64,000 bases of DNA from Alphaproteobacteria bacterium (GCA_016869675.1 VGDP01000003.1:1-64000); one strand, 5' to 3'; positions 10,556 through 24,984 are shown, counted from the first letter of the stretch. Numbers and translations are program-made. Notes: generated from the letters alone by a model not told the origin.

Positions 10556-11096
10556 GGTCCATCCACGCGCGTCGTTCGAGGAGAAGGAAGTCCATAGCGA
10601 CCGGACCACCGCGCGCCGGCGCCTCGACAGGGCCGTGGCCGTCCGGGACGAAGCCGAGCTTTGTAAGCACGCGGCGCGACGGTTCGTTCGCCGGCATGAT
10701 GTAAGTCCTGACGCGACGGAACCCGAGGTCGTCGAAGCCGTAGGTCAGGATGCGCCGGGATGCTTCGGTGGCGTAGCCCCGACCCCACCGGTCGATCGCG
10801 ACCCAGTAGCCGATCTCGCCCGTGTCGTCCAAATCGGTGCGATCGAGTCGGACCATGCCCACGACATCCGATGACCGTTCGATCATCGCGAACGTCCAGC
10901 CGTCTCCCGCCGCGCGATCGTCCTCGACCATGGCGAGAAAGTCGTCGATGGCGCCCGGCGGATACGGGTGGGAAATGCTGGTGGTCCAGCGCGCGATGCG
11001 GTCATCGCTGACTTCGCGCACGATCGCGTCCACGTCGCCCAGCGATGGCGGGCGCAGCGTCAGGCGCTCGGTCACCAGGGTGACCGGCGCGCTCAA
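10548..11096 (-). CDS. GNAT family N-acetyltransferase (RimJ/RimL-like), tandem paralogue
   Basis: LVTERLTLRPPSLGDVD..IGYWVAIDRWGRGYATEASRRILTYGF..; start codon uncertain. Confidence 0.82.
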   Translation of the reverse strand: MSAPVTLVTERLTLRPPSLGDVDAIVREVSDDRIARWTTSISHPYPPGAIDDFLAMVEDDRAAGDGWTFAMIERSSDVVGMVRLDRTDLDDTGEIGYWVAIDRWGRGYATEASRRILTYGFDDLGFRRVRTYIMPANEPSRRVLTKLGFVPDGHGPVEAPARGGPVAMDFLLLERRAWMDHA

Positions 11097-12325
11097 CTCC
11101 GGTAGTCGGCGTTGATGTCGATGTAGCCGTGGGTCAGGTCGCAGGTCCACACGGTGGTGGCGGCGCGTCCCTGGCCGAGCTCGATCGCGATCAGGATCGA
11201 CCGTCCCTTCATGTGCGCCGTCACCGGCGTCTCGTCGTAGTCCTTGGGTGGGCCGCCGCGCGTCGCCACAACATGGCCGCCGATGCGCACGCCGATGCGG
11301 CGCTGATCGAGTGTGATGTCGGCCTTGCCCACGGCCATCACGACGCGGCCCCAGTTGGCGTCGGCGCCGGCGATCGCCGTCTTGACCAGCGGCGAGTTGG
11401 CGACGCCGAAGGCGACGCGCCTGGCCGCCGCGGCCGAGCGCGCGCCAGCGACACGGATCTCGATCAGCTTCTGAGCACCTTCGCCGTCGCGCACGACCTG
11501 CAGCGCCAGATCGAGGCAGACCGCCTCAAGCGCGGCGCGGAAGCCGGCGAGCCGCCGATCGGCGGCGCGCGTCACCGACGCGTGGCCGGCGGCGCCGGTG
11601 GCGAAGGCGAGCAGCGTGTCGTTGGTCGAGGTGTCGCTGTCGACAGTGGTGCGGTTGAACGACCGTTCGGTCGCGCGCGCCAGGCATGCCTGCAGCACGT
11701 CCGCCGGCAGACGCGCGTCGGTGGCGACGAAGGCGATCATCGTCGCCATGTCGGGTGCGATCATGCCCGAGCCCTTGGCTGTGCCGTTGATGGTCACCGG
11801 CACGCCGTCGATGGTGGCCGACGCGGTCGCCAGCTTGGGAAAGGTGTCGGTGGTCATGATCGCTGCGGCGGCGCGGTCCCAGGCCTCGGTGCGCGCGGCC
11901 CCGGCCAGGCCGGGGATCATGGCGGCGATGCGCTCGGCCTTCAGCCGCTGGCCGATCACGCCGGTCGAGGCGACGAACACCCGGTTGCGCGGGCAGCCCA
12001 GCGCGCGCGCCGCCGCGCCGACCGTGGCGTCGACCGCGCCCATGCCCGCCTTGCCGGTGAACGCGTTGGCGTTGCCCGCGTTGACGATGAAGGCGCGCGC
12101 CTGACCGCCGGCCAGCGCCTTGCGGCACCAGGCAACAGGCGCGGCCGCGGTAGATGACTTGGTGAACACGCCGGCCACCGTGGTGCCCGCGTCGAACAGG
12201 GCGAGCAGAACGTCATCGCGGCCCTTGTAGCGGATGCCGGATTCGCCCGTGGCGAAGCGCGCGCCGCCGATGGGCGGCACCGCCGGCACGGCGGCGGGGG
12301 CGAGCGGCGAGCGGGCGGGCGCCAT
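11093..12325 (-). CDS. argJ: Bifunctional ornithine acetyltransferase / N-acetylglutamate synthase
   Basis: ..RYKGRDDVLLALFDAGTTVAGVFTKS..; GATNRTTVDSDTSTNDT-like autocleavage context; C-terminal GYIDINADYRS. Confidence 0.93.
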   Translation of the reverse strand: MAPARSPLAPAAVPAVPPIGGARFATGESGIRYKGRDDVLLALFDAGTTVAGVFTKSSTAAAPVAWCRKALAGGQARAFIVNAGNANAFTGKAGMGAVDATVGAAARALGCPRNRVFVASTGVIGQRLKAERIAAMIPGLAGAARTEAWDRAAAAIMTTDTFPKLATASATIDGVPVTINGTAKGSGMIAPDMATMIAFVATDARLPADVLQACLARATERSFNRTTVDSDTSTNDTLLAFATGAAGHASVTRAADRRLAGFRAALEAVCLDLALQVVRDGEGAQKLIEIRVAGARSAAAARRVAFGVANSPLVKTAIAGADANWGRVVMAVGKADITLDQRRIGVRIGGHVVATRGGPPKDYDETPVTAHMKGRSILIAIELGQGRAATTVWTCDLTHGYIDINADYRS

Positions 12326-12326
12326 G

Positions 12327-13172
12327 CTACTGGGCCACCGGTTCGGCGCGCGACGTGCCATCGAGGTTGAACCGCTCGATCACCGCGTTGCCCTGGAGCG
12401 TCTTGACGTAGGCCGCGATCACCTCGCCGGCCATCTCGGCGCGCAACTGCTCGGCGATCTGGTCGAAGGCGGGCGGTTCGGCGGTGCGCCGCTCGGCGAC
12501 CCGGATGACGTGCCAGCCGAACGCGGTCTGCACCGGCCCCGAGGTCTGGTCGGGTTCCAGCGCGAACGCCGCTTCCGAGAACTCGGGCACCATGTCGCCC
12601 TTGGAGAAAAAGCCCAGGTCGCCGGCGTTCTGGGCCGCCGACGGATCGGTCGAGCGGGCCTTGGCCAACTCGGCGAAGTCCGCGCCCTTGCCCAGTTCGT
12701 CGACGATCGCCTTGGCCTCGTCCTCGGTCGCGACCAGGATGTGACTGGCGCGCACCTGCTGCTCGGGCGAGTTGGCGGCGAGGTATTCGTCGTAGCGCTG
12801 GCGCAGGACGTCCTCGGTGATCACCCGGTCGACCTCGGTGCGCAGCACGAACTCGCGGGCGAGCTGATCGCGCGAGATCGCGAGCTGGCGCTGGAACTCG
12901 GCGGCGTCCTCGACCTTGGCCGTGACGGCCTGGTCGAGCAGTAGCCGGCTGTTGATGATCTGGTCGAGCAGCGGCTCGTAGAGCAGGTCGAGCGGCATCT
13001 GGCGGTATTGTTCCGGCAGGTTCGCCCGGGCCGTTTCGAGATCGGACTTACGCAACTCGACGCCGTTGACCCGGGCGACGACCGGGTCGTCCTCGGCCCG
13101 CGCCGGCGGCGCGACCAGAAGCGCGCCCATGACGGCGGCAAGGAACAGGAACGCTCGGAAAGAGCGGATCAT
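12327..13172 (-). CDS. Peptidylprolyl isomerase (parvulin/SurA-like)
   Basis: Signal peptide; QQVRASHILVATEDEAKAIVDELGKGADFAELAKARSTDPSAAQNAGDLGFFSKGDMVPEF. Confidence 0.9.
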   Translation of the reverse strand: MIRSFRAFLFLAAVMGALLVAPPARAEDDPVVARVNGVELRKSDLETARANLPEQYRQMPLDLLYEPLLDQIINSRLLLDQAVTAKVEDAAEFQRQLAISRDQLAREFVLRTEVDRVITEDVLRQRYDEYLAANSPEQQVRASHILVATEDEAKAIVDELGKGADFAELAKARSTDPSAAQNAGDLGFFSKGDMVPEFSEAAFALEPDQTSGPVQTAFGWHVIRVAERRTAEPPAFDQIAEQLRAEMAGEVIAAYVKTLQGNAVIERFNLDGTSRAEPVAQ

Positions 13173-13355
13173 CGACGACCTCGATTGTGAGGAAACTCGG
13201 GAAGCGTTGCGTGGCATGGGCTTAGACCAGATCGGGCGCGCCGACAAGCGCCGACCAGGGCGGCGATCGTCGGTACTGTGATCGGGGCCATGGCGCGCTA
13301 ACATGATGGCGGAACAAAGGCTTCGCCGCCGAAGTCGACCGTGCGGAGTGTCATC

Positions 13356-14945
13356 ATGGACCTGGACAGCATGATCGTGGGAGCCGGCGTGTCCGGCCTT
13401 TACATGCTGCACCGCTTGCGCGGGCTCGGGCATGCCACCGTCGTGCTCGAGGCCGGCGACGGCATCGGCGGCACCTGGTACTGGAACCGCTACCCGGGCG
13501 CGCGTTGCGACATCGAGAGCCTGGAGTACTCCTACTCGTTCTCGGAGGACTTGCAGCAGGAGTGGCACTGGCCTGACCGCTATTCGCTGCAACCGGACAT
13601 CCTGCGTTACGTCAACCACGTGGCCGACCGCTTCGACCTGCGCCGCGACGTGCGGCTCGCGACACGGGTCACGCGCGCGACGTTTGACGAGGTGGCCCGG
13701 CGCTGGACGATCGAGACCGACACGGGTTCGGTCCTCACCGCGACCTACCTGATCATGGCGACGGGCTGCCTGTCGGTGCCGCGCGTACCGGAGCTGGAGG
13801 GGCTCGAAGACTTCGGCGGCCGCTGGTACCACACGGGCGCCTGGCCCCACGACGGCGTCGACTTCACGGGTCGGCGCGTCGGCATCATCGGCACGGGATC
13901 GTCCGGCATCCAGGCCATCCCAATCATCGCGCGCCAAGCCAGACACCTGACCGTCTTCCAGCGCACGCCGAACTTCAGCGTGCCGGCGTGGAACGGACCG
14001 CTCGACCCGGATGTCGAGGCCTCGTTCAAGGCGGACTACGGCGCGAACCGCGAGATCGCCCGACGTTCGGACAGCGGCACCACGCTCGAGGCCAGCACGA
14101 CACCGACCCACGCCATGGCGCCCGAGGTTGCCAAGGCCGAGCTCGAACGGCGCTGGGCCCAGGGCGGGTTCAACATGGAGCTGGTGTTCGCCGACGAGAC
14201 CACAGACGCCAACGCCAACGCCATCGTGGCCGAGTTCGCGCGGCGGAAAATCCGCGACCGGGTCAAGGACCCGGCGGTGGCCGCCCTGCTGTGCCCGACC
14301 GACCATCCTTTCGCGACCAAGCGGTTGTGCGTCGATACCGACTATTTCGAGACGTACAACCGGGACAACGTGACGCTGGTCGATATCCGCGCCGAGCCGA
14401 TCGCGCGCGCGACGCCGGCCGGTGTCCGCACCGCCGCGCGCGAGGTCGCGCTGGACGACATCGTGTTCGCCACCGGCTTCGACGCCATGACCGGCGCGTT
14501 GATGGCCGTCGACATCCGCGGCCGGGGCGGCCAGTCGCTGCGCGCGGCGTGGGCTGCGGGGCCGCGATCCTACCTGGGGCTGATGGTGGCGGGCTTCCCC
14601 AACCTGTTCACGGTCACGGGGCCGGGCAGCCCCTCGGTGCTGAGCAACATGATGACCTCGATCGAGCAGCACGTGGAGTGGATCGCGGCGTGCCTGGGGC
14701 ATCTGCGCGACCGCCATATCCGGCTGATCGAGCCGTCCGCCGAGACGGAACAGCGCTGGACCGACCACGTACGCGAGGTCGGCGACCAGACGCTCTATCC
14801 GCGCGCGAACTCCTGGTACATGGGCGCCAACATCCCGGGCAAACCGCGCGTCTTCATGCCCTATGTCGGCGGCGTCGGGGCCTACCGGACGATCTGCGAG
14901 GGCGTCGCGGAGCACGGTTACGAAGGTTTCGCGCTGGCTTCGTAG
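13356..14945 (+). CDS. Flavin-containing (Baeyer-Villiger-type) monooxygenase
   Basis: GAGVSGLYMLHRLRG FAD motif, GGTWYWNRYPGARCDIES, FHTGAWPHDGVDFTGRRVGIIGTGSSGIQ. Confidence 0.87.
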   Translation: MDLDSMIVGAGVSGLYMLHRLRGLGHATVVLEAGDGIGGTWYWNRYPGARCDIESLEYSYSFSEDLQQEWHWPDRYSLQPDILRYVNHVADRFDLRRDVRLATRVTRATFDEVARRWTIETDTGSVLTATYLIMATGCLSVPRVPELEGLEDFGGRWYHTGAWPHDGVDFTGRRVGIIGTGSSGIQAIPIIARQARHLTVFQRTPNFSVPAWNGPLDPDVEASFKADYGANREIARRSDSGTTLEASTTPTHAMAPEVAKAELERRWAQGGFNMELVFADETTDANANAIVAEFARRKIRDRVKDPAVAALLCPTDHPFATKRLCVDTDYFETYNRDNVTLVDIRAEPIARATPAGVRTAAREVALDDIVFATGFDAMTGALMAVDIRGRGGQSLRAAWAAGPRSYLGLMVAGFPNLFTVTGPGSPSVLSNMMTSIEQHVEWIAACLGHLRDRHIRLIEPSAETEQRWTDHVREVGDQTLYPRANSWYMGANIPGKPRVFMPYVGGVGAYRTICEGVAEHGYEGFALAS

Positions 14946-14976
14946 GCGAACGCTTGACGACACGAGTCGCCGTGCG

Positions 14977-15005
14977 TTGACAGGGGCGGCCCGCCACCCT
15001 AACTG
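14977..15005 (+). promoter_or_regulatory. Candidate sigma70-type promoter upstream of secA (TTGACA-N17-TAACTG)
   Basis: -35 TTGACA 14977-14982, 17-nt spacer, -10 TAACTG 15000-15005, about 50 nt before the secA ATG. Confidence 0.4.
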
Positions 15006-15055
15006 TGCCGGAAGGCCGCGCGTGCCCTGGCCCCCATCCGTTAAGGTTTCTGGAC

Positions 15056-17740
<2,685 letters not shown>

Positions 17741-17751
17741 GCGCCGGCGGC

Positions 17752-18435
17752 ATGGCTACCTGGACCACCTTGACGGCCGCGGACGGCTACGCCCTGGCGA
17801 CGTGGCGCGCCGTGCCGCGGGGGCCACGGCGCGGCGGCCTGCTGGTGCTGCAGGAGATCTTCGGCGTCAACGACCACATGCGTGCGGTCGCCGACGGCTT
17901 CGCGGTCGAGGGCTGGGAAGCGCTGGCGCCGGCGCTGTTCGATCGCGCCCGACGCGACGTGCAGATGGGCTACGAGGCCGCCGACGTGGCCGAGGGCCGC
18001 GACCTGCGCGCCGCCGTGCCGTTGGAGAAGGTCGTGGCCGACATGGAGGCCGCGATCGCCGACCTAGCGCCACGCGGACCGGTGGCCGCCGTCGGCTACT
18101 GCTGGGGCGGATCGCTCGCCTAGCTGGCGGCCCAGCGTCTGCCCGTGGCCGCGGCGGTCGGCTACTACGGCGGCCTGGTCGCCCAGTGGCTGGACCAGCC
18201 GCCCGCGGCGCCGGTCATGCTGCACTTCGGCGAACACGACCACGGCATCCCGCTGACCGACGTGGAGCGCATCCGCGCCGCGTATCCGAACGTGCCGGTG
18301 CACGTCTACCCGGCTGGGCACGGCTTCAACTGCGACCAACGCAAGGACTACGACGCGTCGTGCGCCGCGCTCGCGCGCCAACGAACCCTGGCCTTCCTGG
18401 CCGAGCACGTCGGCCGATCGACGATCAGGCGCTGA
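17752..18435 (+). pseudogene. Dienelactone hydrolase family protein interrupted by in-frame TAG (18121-18123)
   Basis: VAAVGYCWGGSLA*LAAQRLPVAAAVGYYGGLVAQWLDQPPAAPVMLHFGEHDHGIPL..YPAGHGFNCD in one frame. Confidence 0.8.
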
Positions 18436-19270
18436 ACTCCAGCAGCACGCCGCACGCGGCCGCGGCCGGCACGATGACGGCGCGGCCACGGTCGCGCTCG
18501 AACCCGACGCCCGCCGCCTCCAACACCCGCGCCGCGCGCGCAATGTCCACCACAGTGATCGTCAGGGCGGCGACCGAGGGCACCGCCGGCGGCGTCGCGT
18601 CGAAGGCGGGGTAGAGCTCGGCCGCGTCCTCGGCCGTTGCGACCACCAGGGTCGTCGGGCCCATACGGACCGTGAGCATGCCGTCGGTCGCGGCCATGGC
18701 GGCGGGGCCGAATAACCGCTCGTAGGGCACGCGCAACGCCGCCGGGTCCGCCACCACGGCGAGCATGGCGCGCACGCCCAGCGCGCCGTTGGCGTGGTCG
18801 GTCCAGCCGGGCCGGCGCACCAGGTCGGGCGTCAGGTGGTGGCAGACGAAGATCGGCACCTCGGGCGTCGCGGCGGCTGGCACGTGTATAAGGGCGAAGC
18901 GCGGCTCGACCGTGCCCTCGGGCAGATCGAGGGGCCGCGCTAGGGCGCGCCGCTCGGGCGCGAGCTCGGCGTCGGACCAGACGCGGAACGCCGCGTCCGG
19001 GTCGTCGCTGGCCAGCGCGAACCCGACGCCCACGTCGCCGGCGGCCGCGATGCGCGCCTCGATCGACCGGCGCGGCTGCGTCGGGTCGATCACCCCGATC
19101 AGCTCCAGATACTCGCGCCCGAACATGATGCAGTAGTTGCCCGTGCTCCAGCCGACGTGGCGGCCGCGCGGCGTCAGCGTGAAGCCGAGCCGGGCGTAGC
19201 GCTCGCGCGCCGATTCCAGATCGCGCACGCCGATCAGCACATGGTCGAGCCCGGTGAAACCATCACGCAT
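18425..19270 (-). CDS. VOC/glyoxalase-like domain protein
   Basis: GLDHVLIGVRDLESARERYARLGFTLTPRGRHVGWSTGNYCIMF. Confidence 0.8.
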   Translation of the reverse strand: MRDGFTGLDHVLIGVRDLESARERYARLGFTLTPRGRHVGWSTGNYCIMFGREYLELIGVIDPTQPRRSIEARIAAAGDVGVGFALASDDPDAAFRVWSDAELAPERRALARPLDLPEGTVEPRFALIHVPAAATPEVPIFVCHHLTPDLVRRPGWTDHANGALGVRAMLAVVADPAALRVPYERLFGPAAMAATDGMLTVRMGPTTLVVATAEDAAELYPAFDATPPAVPSVAALTITVVDIARAARVLEAAGVGFERDRGRAVIVPAAAACGVLLEFSA

Positions 19271-19920
19271 CAGCGCCTCGCGCGCGGCCGGCCGTAGGTG
19301 GCGAACTTGGCGACGACACGGCGCATTTCGGCGCGCCCCAGCAGCCGGGGCCGGCCGAGCTGGAGCACGTGCCAGAACTGCGCCGCCAGGGACTCAACCT
19401 CGACGGCGAGGCGCACGGCGGCGTCGAGATCGGCGCCCAGGGCGACGATGCCGTGGTGGGCCATCAGGCACGCCCGGCGATCCTCGAGCGCCTCGACCAC
19501 GTGGGCCGAGAGCGCCGCCGTGCCGAACGTCGCGTACGGCGCGCAACGGATCGAATCGCCGCCGGCGGCCGCGACCATGTAGTGGAACGCGGGGATCGCC
19601 AGGCCCTGGCAGGCGAGCGCCGTAGCGTAGAGCGGATGGGCGTGGACGACGGCGTTCGCTTCGGGCCGCGCGATCAGCACGTCCCGGTGGATGCGCCATT
19701 CGCTGGTGGGCGCGAGGGCACCTTCGCGCACCGTGCCATCCATGGCGAGAAGCACGATCGACGCGGATGTCAGCGCCGACGACGGGACCCCCGTGGGCGT
19801 GACCAGGATGCCCTTGCCAGCCCGCAGCCCCACGTTGCCCGAGGTACCGCGGTTGAGCCCGGCGGCATCGAGCGCGAGCGCGGCCCCGACCACGGCCCGA
19901 CGCGCCGCGGCTTTACGCAA
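19270..19920 (-). CDS. Class II aldolase / L-fuculose-phosphate aldolase-like
   Basis: GLNRGTSGNVGLRAGKGILVTPTGVP..VVHAHPLYATALACQG..ACLMAHHGIVALG; TTG start inferred. Confidence 0.8.
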   Translation of the reverse strand: MRKAAARRAVVGAALALDAAGLNRGTSGNVGLRAGKGILVTPTGVPSSALTSASIVLLAMDGTVREGALAPTSEWRIHRDVLIARPEANAVVHAHPLYATALACQGLAIPAFHYMVAAAGGDSIRCAPYATFGTAALSAHVVEALEDRRACLMAHHGIVALGADLDAAVRLAVEVESLAAQFWHVLQLGRPRLLGRAEMRRVVAKFATYGRPRARR

Positions 19921-19922
19921 GG

Positions 19923-20456
19923 TCAGCGGCCCTCGAACTCGACGAGGCTGAGCACCGAATGGCCGCGCTCGCGCAGCCGCTCGGCGCCCTTGAGCTCCGG
20001 CAGGTCGATGACGAACGAGCAACCGACGATCCGCCCGCCGGTACGCTCGATCAGCCGGATCGCGGCCAGCGCCGTGCCACCCGTGGCGATCAGGTCGTCG
20101 ACCACCAGGACGGTCTCGCCCGCGCGCACCGAATCCGTGTGGATCTCGAGGCGGTCGATGCCGTACTCCAACTCGTAGTCCTGGCCGATGGTATCCCAGG
20201 GCAGCTTGCCCTTCTTGCGCACCGGCACGAAGCCGCAGCTGAGCTGGTGCGCGACCGCGCCGCCCAGGATGAAGCCGCGCGCCTCGATGCCGGCGACCTT
20301 GTCGATGCGCCGCCCGGCGAAGGGCTGCACCAGCTCGTCGACGACGCGGCGGAAACCGCGTGGGTTGACCAGCAGCGTCGTGATGTCGCGGAAGACGATC
20401 CCCGGCTTGGGGTAGTTGGGGATCGCCCGGATCAGGCCGGCGAGATCGGGTGTCAT
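19923..20456 (-). CDS. apt: Adenine phosphoribosyltransferase
   Basis: [38 protein letters not shown]. Confidence 0.95.
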   Translation of the reverse strand: MTPDLAGLIRAIPNYPKPGIVFRDITTLLVNPRGFRRVVDELVQPFAGRRIDKVAGIEARGFILGGAVAHQLSCGFVPVRKKGKLPWDTIGQDYELEYGIDRLEIHTDSVRAGETVLVVDDLIATGGTALAAIRLIERTGGRIVGCSFVIDLPELKGAERLRERGHSVLSLVEFEGR

Positions 20457-21346
20457 GCACCGCCCGTCCCGGCGACGCGGGCCATCACCGCCGAGAGCCG
20501 CGCGGTCGCGGCCGGGTCCCACGCGGCGCGCGGCGTGATGATGGCCGCGTCGAGCACACGGTCGCAGCCGTGCGGGCACGGGCTGGGGCGCGCGCCGAAG
20601 CCTTCGGCCAAGCGACGCACCATGGCCAGGCCCTTGGCCGCGTTGTCACGCAGCACGGCGAGGATGTCGGCGACCTGCACGTGGCCGTGATGAGGATGCC
20701 AGCAGTCGTAGTCGGTCACCATGGCGACGGTCGCGTAGCAGATCTCGGCCTCGCGGGCGAGCTTCGCCTCGGGCATGTTGGTCATGCCGATCACGTCGCA
20801 GCCCCAGGCACGATAGAGGTTCGATTCGGCCAGCGTCGAGAACTGCGGCCCTTCCATCGCCAGGTAGGTGCCGCCGCGCCGGGCCGCCGCGCCGCCCTGG
20901 CCAGCGGCGACGACCAGCGCATCAACTAGGCGCCGGCACACGGGATGCGCCATGGAGACGTGGGCCACGATGCCATCGCCGAAGAAGGTCTTGGGCCGCG
21001 CGAACGTGCGGTCGATGAACTGATCGACGACGACGAAGGTGCCGGGCGCCAGGTCCTCGTGGAACGAGCCGCATGCGCTGAGCGAGACGAGGTCGGTGAC
21101 GCCCAGCCGCTTGAGGGCGTCGATGTTGGCGCGATAGTCGATCTTGGACGGTGTGAGCCGGTGACCCCGGCCGTGGCGCGGCAGGAACGCCACGTCCAGC
21201 CCGCCGATCCGGCCGGTGAGCACGGCGTCCGACGGCGTGCCAAACGGCGTCGCCACCTCAACGCGGCGGGCGTCCTCGAGGCCCTCGAAGTCGTAAAGCC
21301 CGCTGCCGCCGATGACGCCGAGAACCGGCCGACCGCCGGCGGTCAT
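20453..21346 (-). CDS. mtnP: S-methyl-5'-thioadenosine phosphorylase
   Basis: [55 protein letters not shown]. Confidence 0.93.
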   Translation of the reverse strand: MTAGGRPVLGVIGGSGLYDFEGLEDARRVEVATPFGTPSDAVLTGRIGGLDVAFLPRHGRGHRLTPSKIDYRANIDALKRLGVTDLVSLSACGSFHEDLAPGTFVVVDQFIDRTFARPKTFFGDGIVAHVSMAHPVCRRLVDALVVAAGQGGAAARRGGTYLAMEGPQFSTLAESNLYRAWGCDVIGMTNMPEAKLAREAEICYATVAMVTDYDCWHPHHGHVQVADILAVLRDNAAKGLAMVRRLAEGFGARPSPCPHGCDRVLDAAIITPRAAWDPAATARLSAVMARVAGTGGA

Positions 21347-21358
21347 GGCGTCATGGCG

Positions 21359-22117
21359 TCAGTGGGCACCGGCCCAGATGCGCCGCTTGGCCACGTAGGT
21401 CAACACGACCAGGAACACCAGGAACAGCATGGTCTTGGCCCCGGCGCTCTTGCGCGCCTCCAGGTTGGGTTCGGCCGCCCAGTGCAGGAACTGGGTGACG
21501 TCGCGCGACATCTGCTCGACCGAGGCGGTGGTGCCGTCGACGTAGGTGACCTGGCCCTCGCTGAGCGGCGGCGGCATGGCGATCTGATGGCCGGGCATCA
21601 CGGCGTTGTAGTACATGCCCTCGCCCACCATCATGTCGGCCGGCGGCTCGTGATAGCCGGTCAGGAGACCGTAGAGGTAATCCGGGCCGCCGGGCCGCGC
21701 CTTGGTGATCAGCGACAGGTTCGGCGGGTAGGCGCCGCCGTTGGCCGCGCGCGCCGCCTTCTCGTTGGCGAAGGGCGCGGGGAAGCCGTCGGACAGGCGC
21801 GCTGTGCGCGTGAACATCTCGCCGTCGTCGTTGGGCCCGTCCTCGACCTGGTAAGCCCCGGCGATCGCCTTGGCCTCCTCCTCGGTGAAGCCGAGATCGG
21901 TCAGGTTGCGGAACGCTATGTACTGCAGCGCATGACACGACGCGCAGACCTCCTGGTAGACCTGCAGGCCGCGCTGCAACGCCGCGCGATCGAACGTGCC
22001 GAAGATGCCGTCGAAGCTCCACGGCTGGGCGCTCAGGTCGGTCCCCTCGGCCGCAGCGGCGGAGCTCGAACCAAGGGTGAGCGCCGCGAGGGCGGCGAGC
22101 GCCAGACGCTTCATCAC
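21359..22117 (-). CDS. petC: Cytochrome c1 of the bc1 complex
   Basis: [18 protein letters not shown] heme motif; C-terminal TM anchor [10 protein letters not shown]. Confidence 0.95.
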   Translation of the reverse strand: MMKRLALAALAALTLGSSSAAAAEGTDLSAQPWSFDGIFGTFDRAALQRGLQVYQEVCASCHALQYIAFRNLTDLGFTEEEAKAIAGAYQVEDGPNDDGEMFTRTARLSDGFPAPFANEKAARAANGGAYPPNLSLITKARPGGPDYLYGLLTGYHEPPADMMVGEGMYYNAVMPGHQIAMPPPLSEGQVTYVDGTTASVEQMSRDVTQFLHWAAEPNLEARKSAGAKTMLFLVFLVVLTYVAKRRIWAGAH

Positions 22118-23331
22118 GTTTTACCCTTCAGCACGGCGGCGGCGATGCTTTGCGGCAGCGGTCGAGGCCGTTCGATCAGGCCGATCAGCGGCATCAGGAT
22201 GATCAGGTGCACGAAGTAGTACGCGGTGGCCAGCCGGCCGATGTGGATCCACGCGCCCTCGGGCGGCTTGGCGCCGACGATGCCGAGCAGAATGACGTCG
22301 GCGACCAGGACCCAGAAGAACAGCTTGTAGATGGGCCGGAACGTGGCCGAACGCACGCGCGAGGTATCGAGCCAGGGCAGGATGAACAACACTAGGATCG
22401 AGGCGAACATGGCGATGACGCCACCCAGCTTGTCGGGGATCGCGCGCAGGATCGCGTAGAACGGCAGGAAGTACCATTCAGGCACGATGTGCGCCGGCGT
22501 CACCAGCGGGTTGGCCGGGATGTAATTATCCGGGTGCCCCAGATAGTTCGGCGCGTAGAACACGAACGCCGCGAACACGACGAAGAACACGAACATGCCG
22601 AACATGTCCTTGATCGTGTAGTAGGGGTGGAACGGCAACTGGTCCTGCGGCCCGCGCATGTCGATGCCGAGCGGGTTGTTTGACTTAGCGGTGTGCAACG
22701 CCCACAGGTGCAGGAACACCAGGCCGACGATCACGAACGGCAGCAGGTAGTGGAGCGAGTAGAAGCGCTTGAGCGTCGGGTTGCCGACCGCGAATCCGCC
22801 CCACAGCCACGCCACGATTTCGTCGCCGATCACCGGGATGGCCGAGAACAGGTTGGTGATCACGGTGGCGGCCCAGAAGCTCATCTGGCCCCAGGGCAGC
22901 ACATAACCCATGAACGCCGTCGCCATCATGGCGAGCAAGATCAGGATGCCCAGCCACCACAGCACTTCGCGCGGGCTCTTGTACGAGCCGTAGTAGAGGC
23001 CGCGGAAAATGTGGATGTAGACCACCAGGAAGAACATCGAGCCGCCGTTGGCGTGCACGTAGCGCATCAGCCAGCCGGCGTTCACGTTGCGCATGATGTG
23101 CTCGACCGAATCGAAGGCGAGCTTGGCATCGGCCGTGTAGTGCATCGCCAGCAGGATGCCCGTGACGATCTGCACCACCAGGGCGATGCCGGCCAGCGAG
23201 CCGAAGTTCCACCAGTAGTTCAGGTTGCGCGGCGCTGGATAGTCGAGCAGGTGGTGATCGACCCAGGACAAGACCGGCAGGCGGTCGTTGAACCAACGGA
23301 CCATGGGGTTGCTGCGGTAGGCCTTGCTCAT
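22114..23331 (-). CDS. petB: Cytochrome b of the bc1 complex
   Basis: [51 protein letters not shown]. Confidence 0.97.
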   Translation of the reverse strand: MSKAYRSNPMVRWFNDRLPVLSWVDHHLLDYPAPRNLNYWWNFGSLAGIALVVQIVTGILLAMHYTADAKLAFDSVEHIMRNVNAGWLMRYVHANGGSMFFLVVYIHIFRGLYYGSYKSPREVLWWLGILILLAMMATAFMGYVLPWGQMSFWAATVITNLFSAIPVIGDEIVAWLWGGFAVGNPTLKRFYSLHYLLPFVIVGLVFLHLWALHTAKSNNPLGIDMRGPQDQLPFHPYYTIKDMFGMFVFFVVFAAFVFYAPNYLGHPDNYIPANPLVTPAHIVPEWYFLPFYAILRAIPDKLGGVIAMFASILVLFILPWLDTSRVRSATFRPIYKLFFWVLVADVILLGIVGAKPPEGAWIHIGRLATAYYFVHLIILMPLIGLIERPRPLPQSIAAAVLKGKT

Positions 23332-23347
23332 CCCGATTCCCCCGCCC

Positions 23348-23878
23348 CTAGCCGATCACGATGTGCGTGTCGTCGGTGAAAGCGTAAGGCGGCACATGCA
23401 GGTTCTCGGGCGCCGGTCCGATGCGAATACGCCCCGACGTGTCGTAGTGCGAGCCGTGGCACGGGCAGAACCAGCCGTTGAAGTCGCCCTTGAAGCCGAT
23501 GGGGATGCAGCCCAGGTGCGTGCAGATGCCGACGACCACCAGCCATTCCGGCTTGGGCGCGCGATCGGCGTCGGCCTGGGGATCACGCAACTCGGCGATA
23601 TCGACGCCCGCCGCCTGGGTGATCTCCTCGGCCGTGCGGTGACGGATGAACACGGGCTTGTCCTGCCAGACCACCGTGATCGCCTGGCCGGCGGCGATGG
23701 GCGCCAGGTCCACTTCCGTCGTCGCCAGCGCGAGCACGTCGGCGCTGGGGTTCATGCTGTCGATCAGCGGCCAGGCGACCGCCGCCGCCCCGACCACGGC
23801 CGCGGCGTTGCTCGCCACATAGAGGAAATCGCGCCGCGTCTCCCCACCGTCGGCGGTCGCGGCCCCGTGCTGCGCCAT
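23348..23878 (-). CDS. petA: Ubiquinol-cytochrome c reductase Rieske iron-sulfur subunit
   Basis: [38 protein letters not shown]; natural terminator is TAG. Confidence 0.96.
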   Translation of the reverse strand: MAQHGAATADGGETRRDFLYVASNAAAVVGAAAVAWPLIDSMNPSADVLALATTEVDLAPIAAGQAITVVWQDKPVFIRHRTAEEITQAAGVDIAELRDPQADADRAPKPEWLVVVGICTHLGCIPIGFKGDFNGWFCPCHGSHYDTSGRIRIGPAPENLHVPPYAFTDDTHIVIG

Positions 23879-24036
23879 CCCTCTTACCCCCTGCCGCCCT
23901 TCCGGAATCGGGCCGCGTTGTGGCATCAAACCTTTGCGCGTGTCCAGTCGGGCGGCCGCTCCAGGCGCCCGCCGGCCGCGCCCTGATTATACCGTCGTCG
24001 GCACCCTGACAAGGGTGCGCTGAACCGGGGAGCCCC

Positions 24037-24885
24037 ATGGACGATCCTGCCCTGACCGAGGCCCGCAAGGTGCTGGCGGCGGAGTGGTTCGCGGCGCTGC
24101 GCGACCGCCTGTGCGCCGCCTTCGAGGCGATCGAGGACGCCCATGACGGACCGGGCGAACCCGGCCGTTTCGAGCGCAAGCCCTGGACGCGCGAGGGTGG
24201 TGGCGGTGGCGTCATGGCGATCATGCGCGGGCGGGTGTTCGAGAAGGTCGGCGTCAACGTCTCCACCGTGCACGGCACGTTCTCCGAACAGTTCCGCAAG
24301 CAGATGCCCGGCGCCGCCGAGGACCCGCGCTTCTGGGCCAGCGGTGTCAGCCTAGTCGCCCACATGCGTTCCCCCTTGGTGCCGGCGGCGCACATAAACA
24401 CGCGCCACATCGTGACCACGCTCGGCTGGTTCGGCGGCGGCGCCGACCTGAACCCCAGCCACCCACGGCCCGACGACACGCGCGACTTCCACGCCGCGCT
24501 CGAGGCCGCGTGCGAGGCCTACCAGCCGGGTTGCTACGCCGAGTACAAGCGCTGGGCCGACGAATACTTCTTCATTCCCCACCGCGGCCATGCCCGGGGC
24601 GAAGGCGGCATCTTCTTCGACGATTTGGCCAGCGGCGACTGGGAACGCGATTTCGCGTTCACCCAGGGTGTCGGCACCGCCTTCCTCGACGTCTTCCCCC
24701 GGCTGGTGCGTCGACGCATGGCCGAGCCGTGGACCGAGGCGATGCGCGCCCGCCAGCTCGAACACCGCGGCCGCTACGCCGAGTTCAACCTGGTCTACGA
24801 CCGCGGCACCAAGTTCGGCCTGATGACCGGCGGCAACCCCGAGGCGGTGCTGATGTCCCTGCCCCCAGTGGCCACATGGCAGTGA
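24037..24885 (+). CDS. hemF: Oxygen-dependent coproporphyrinogen III oxidase
   Basis: [58 protein letters not shown]. Confidence 0.96.
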   Translation: MDDPALTEARKVLAAEWFAALRDRLCAAFEAIEDAHDGPGEPGRFERKPWTREGGGGGVMAIMRGRVFEKVGVNVSTVHGTFSEQFRKQMPGAAEDPRFWASGVSLVAHMRSPLVPAAHINTRHIVTTLGWFGGGADLNPSHPRPDDTRDFHAALEAACEAYQPGCYAEYKRWADEYFFIPHRGHARGEGGIFFDDLASGDWERDFAFTQGVGTAFLDVFPRLVRRRMAEPWTEAMRARQLEHRGRYAEFNLVYDRGTKFGLMTGGNPEAVLMSLPPVATWQ

Positions 24886-24984
24886 CCGCGGCCACTGCGA
24901 AAACTCGTTGCGTTAACCAAAGCTAAAGTATCCCCTCAATGGGGGAGCGGGGGCGTTCGCGTTCACGGGACAGGAGTTGGCGCG

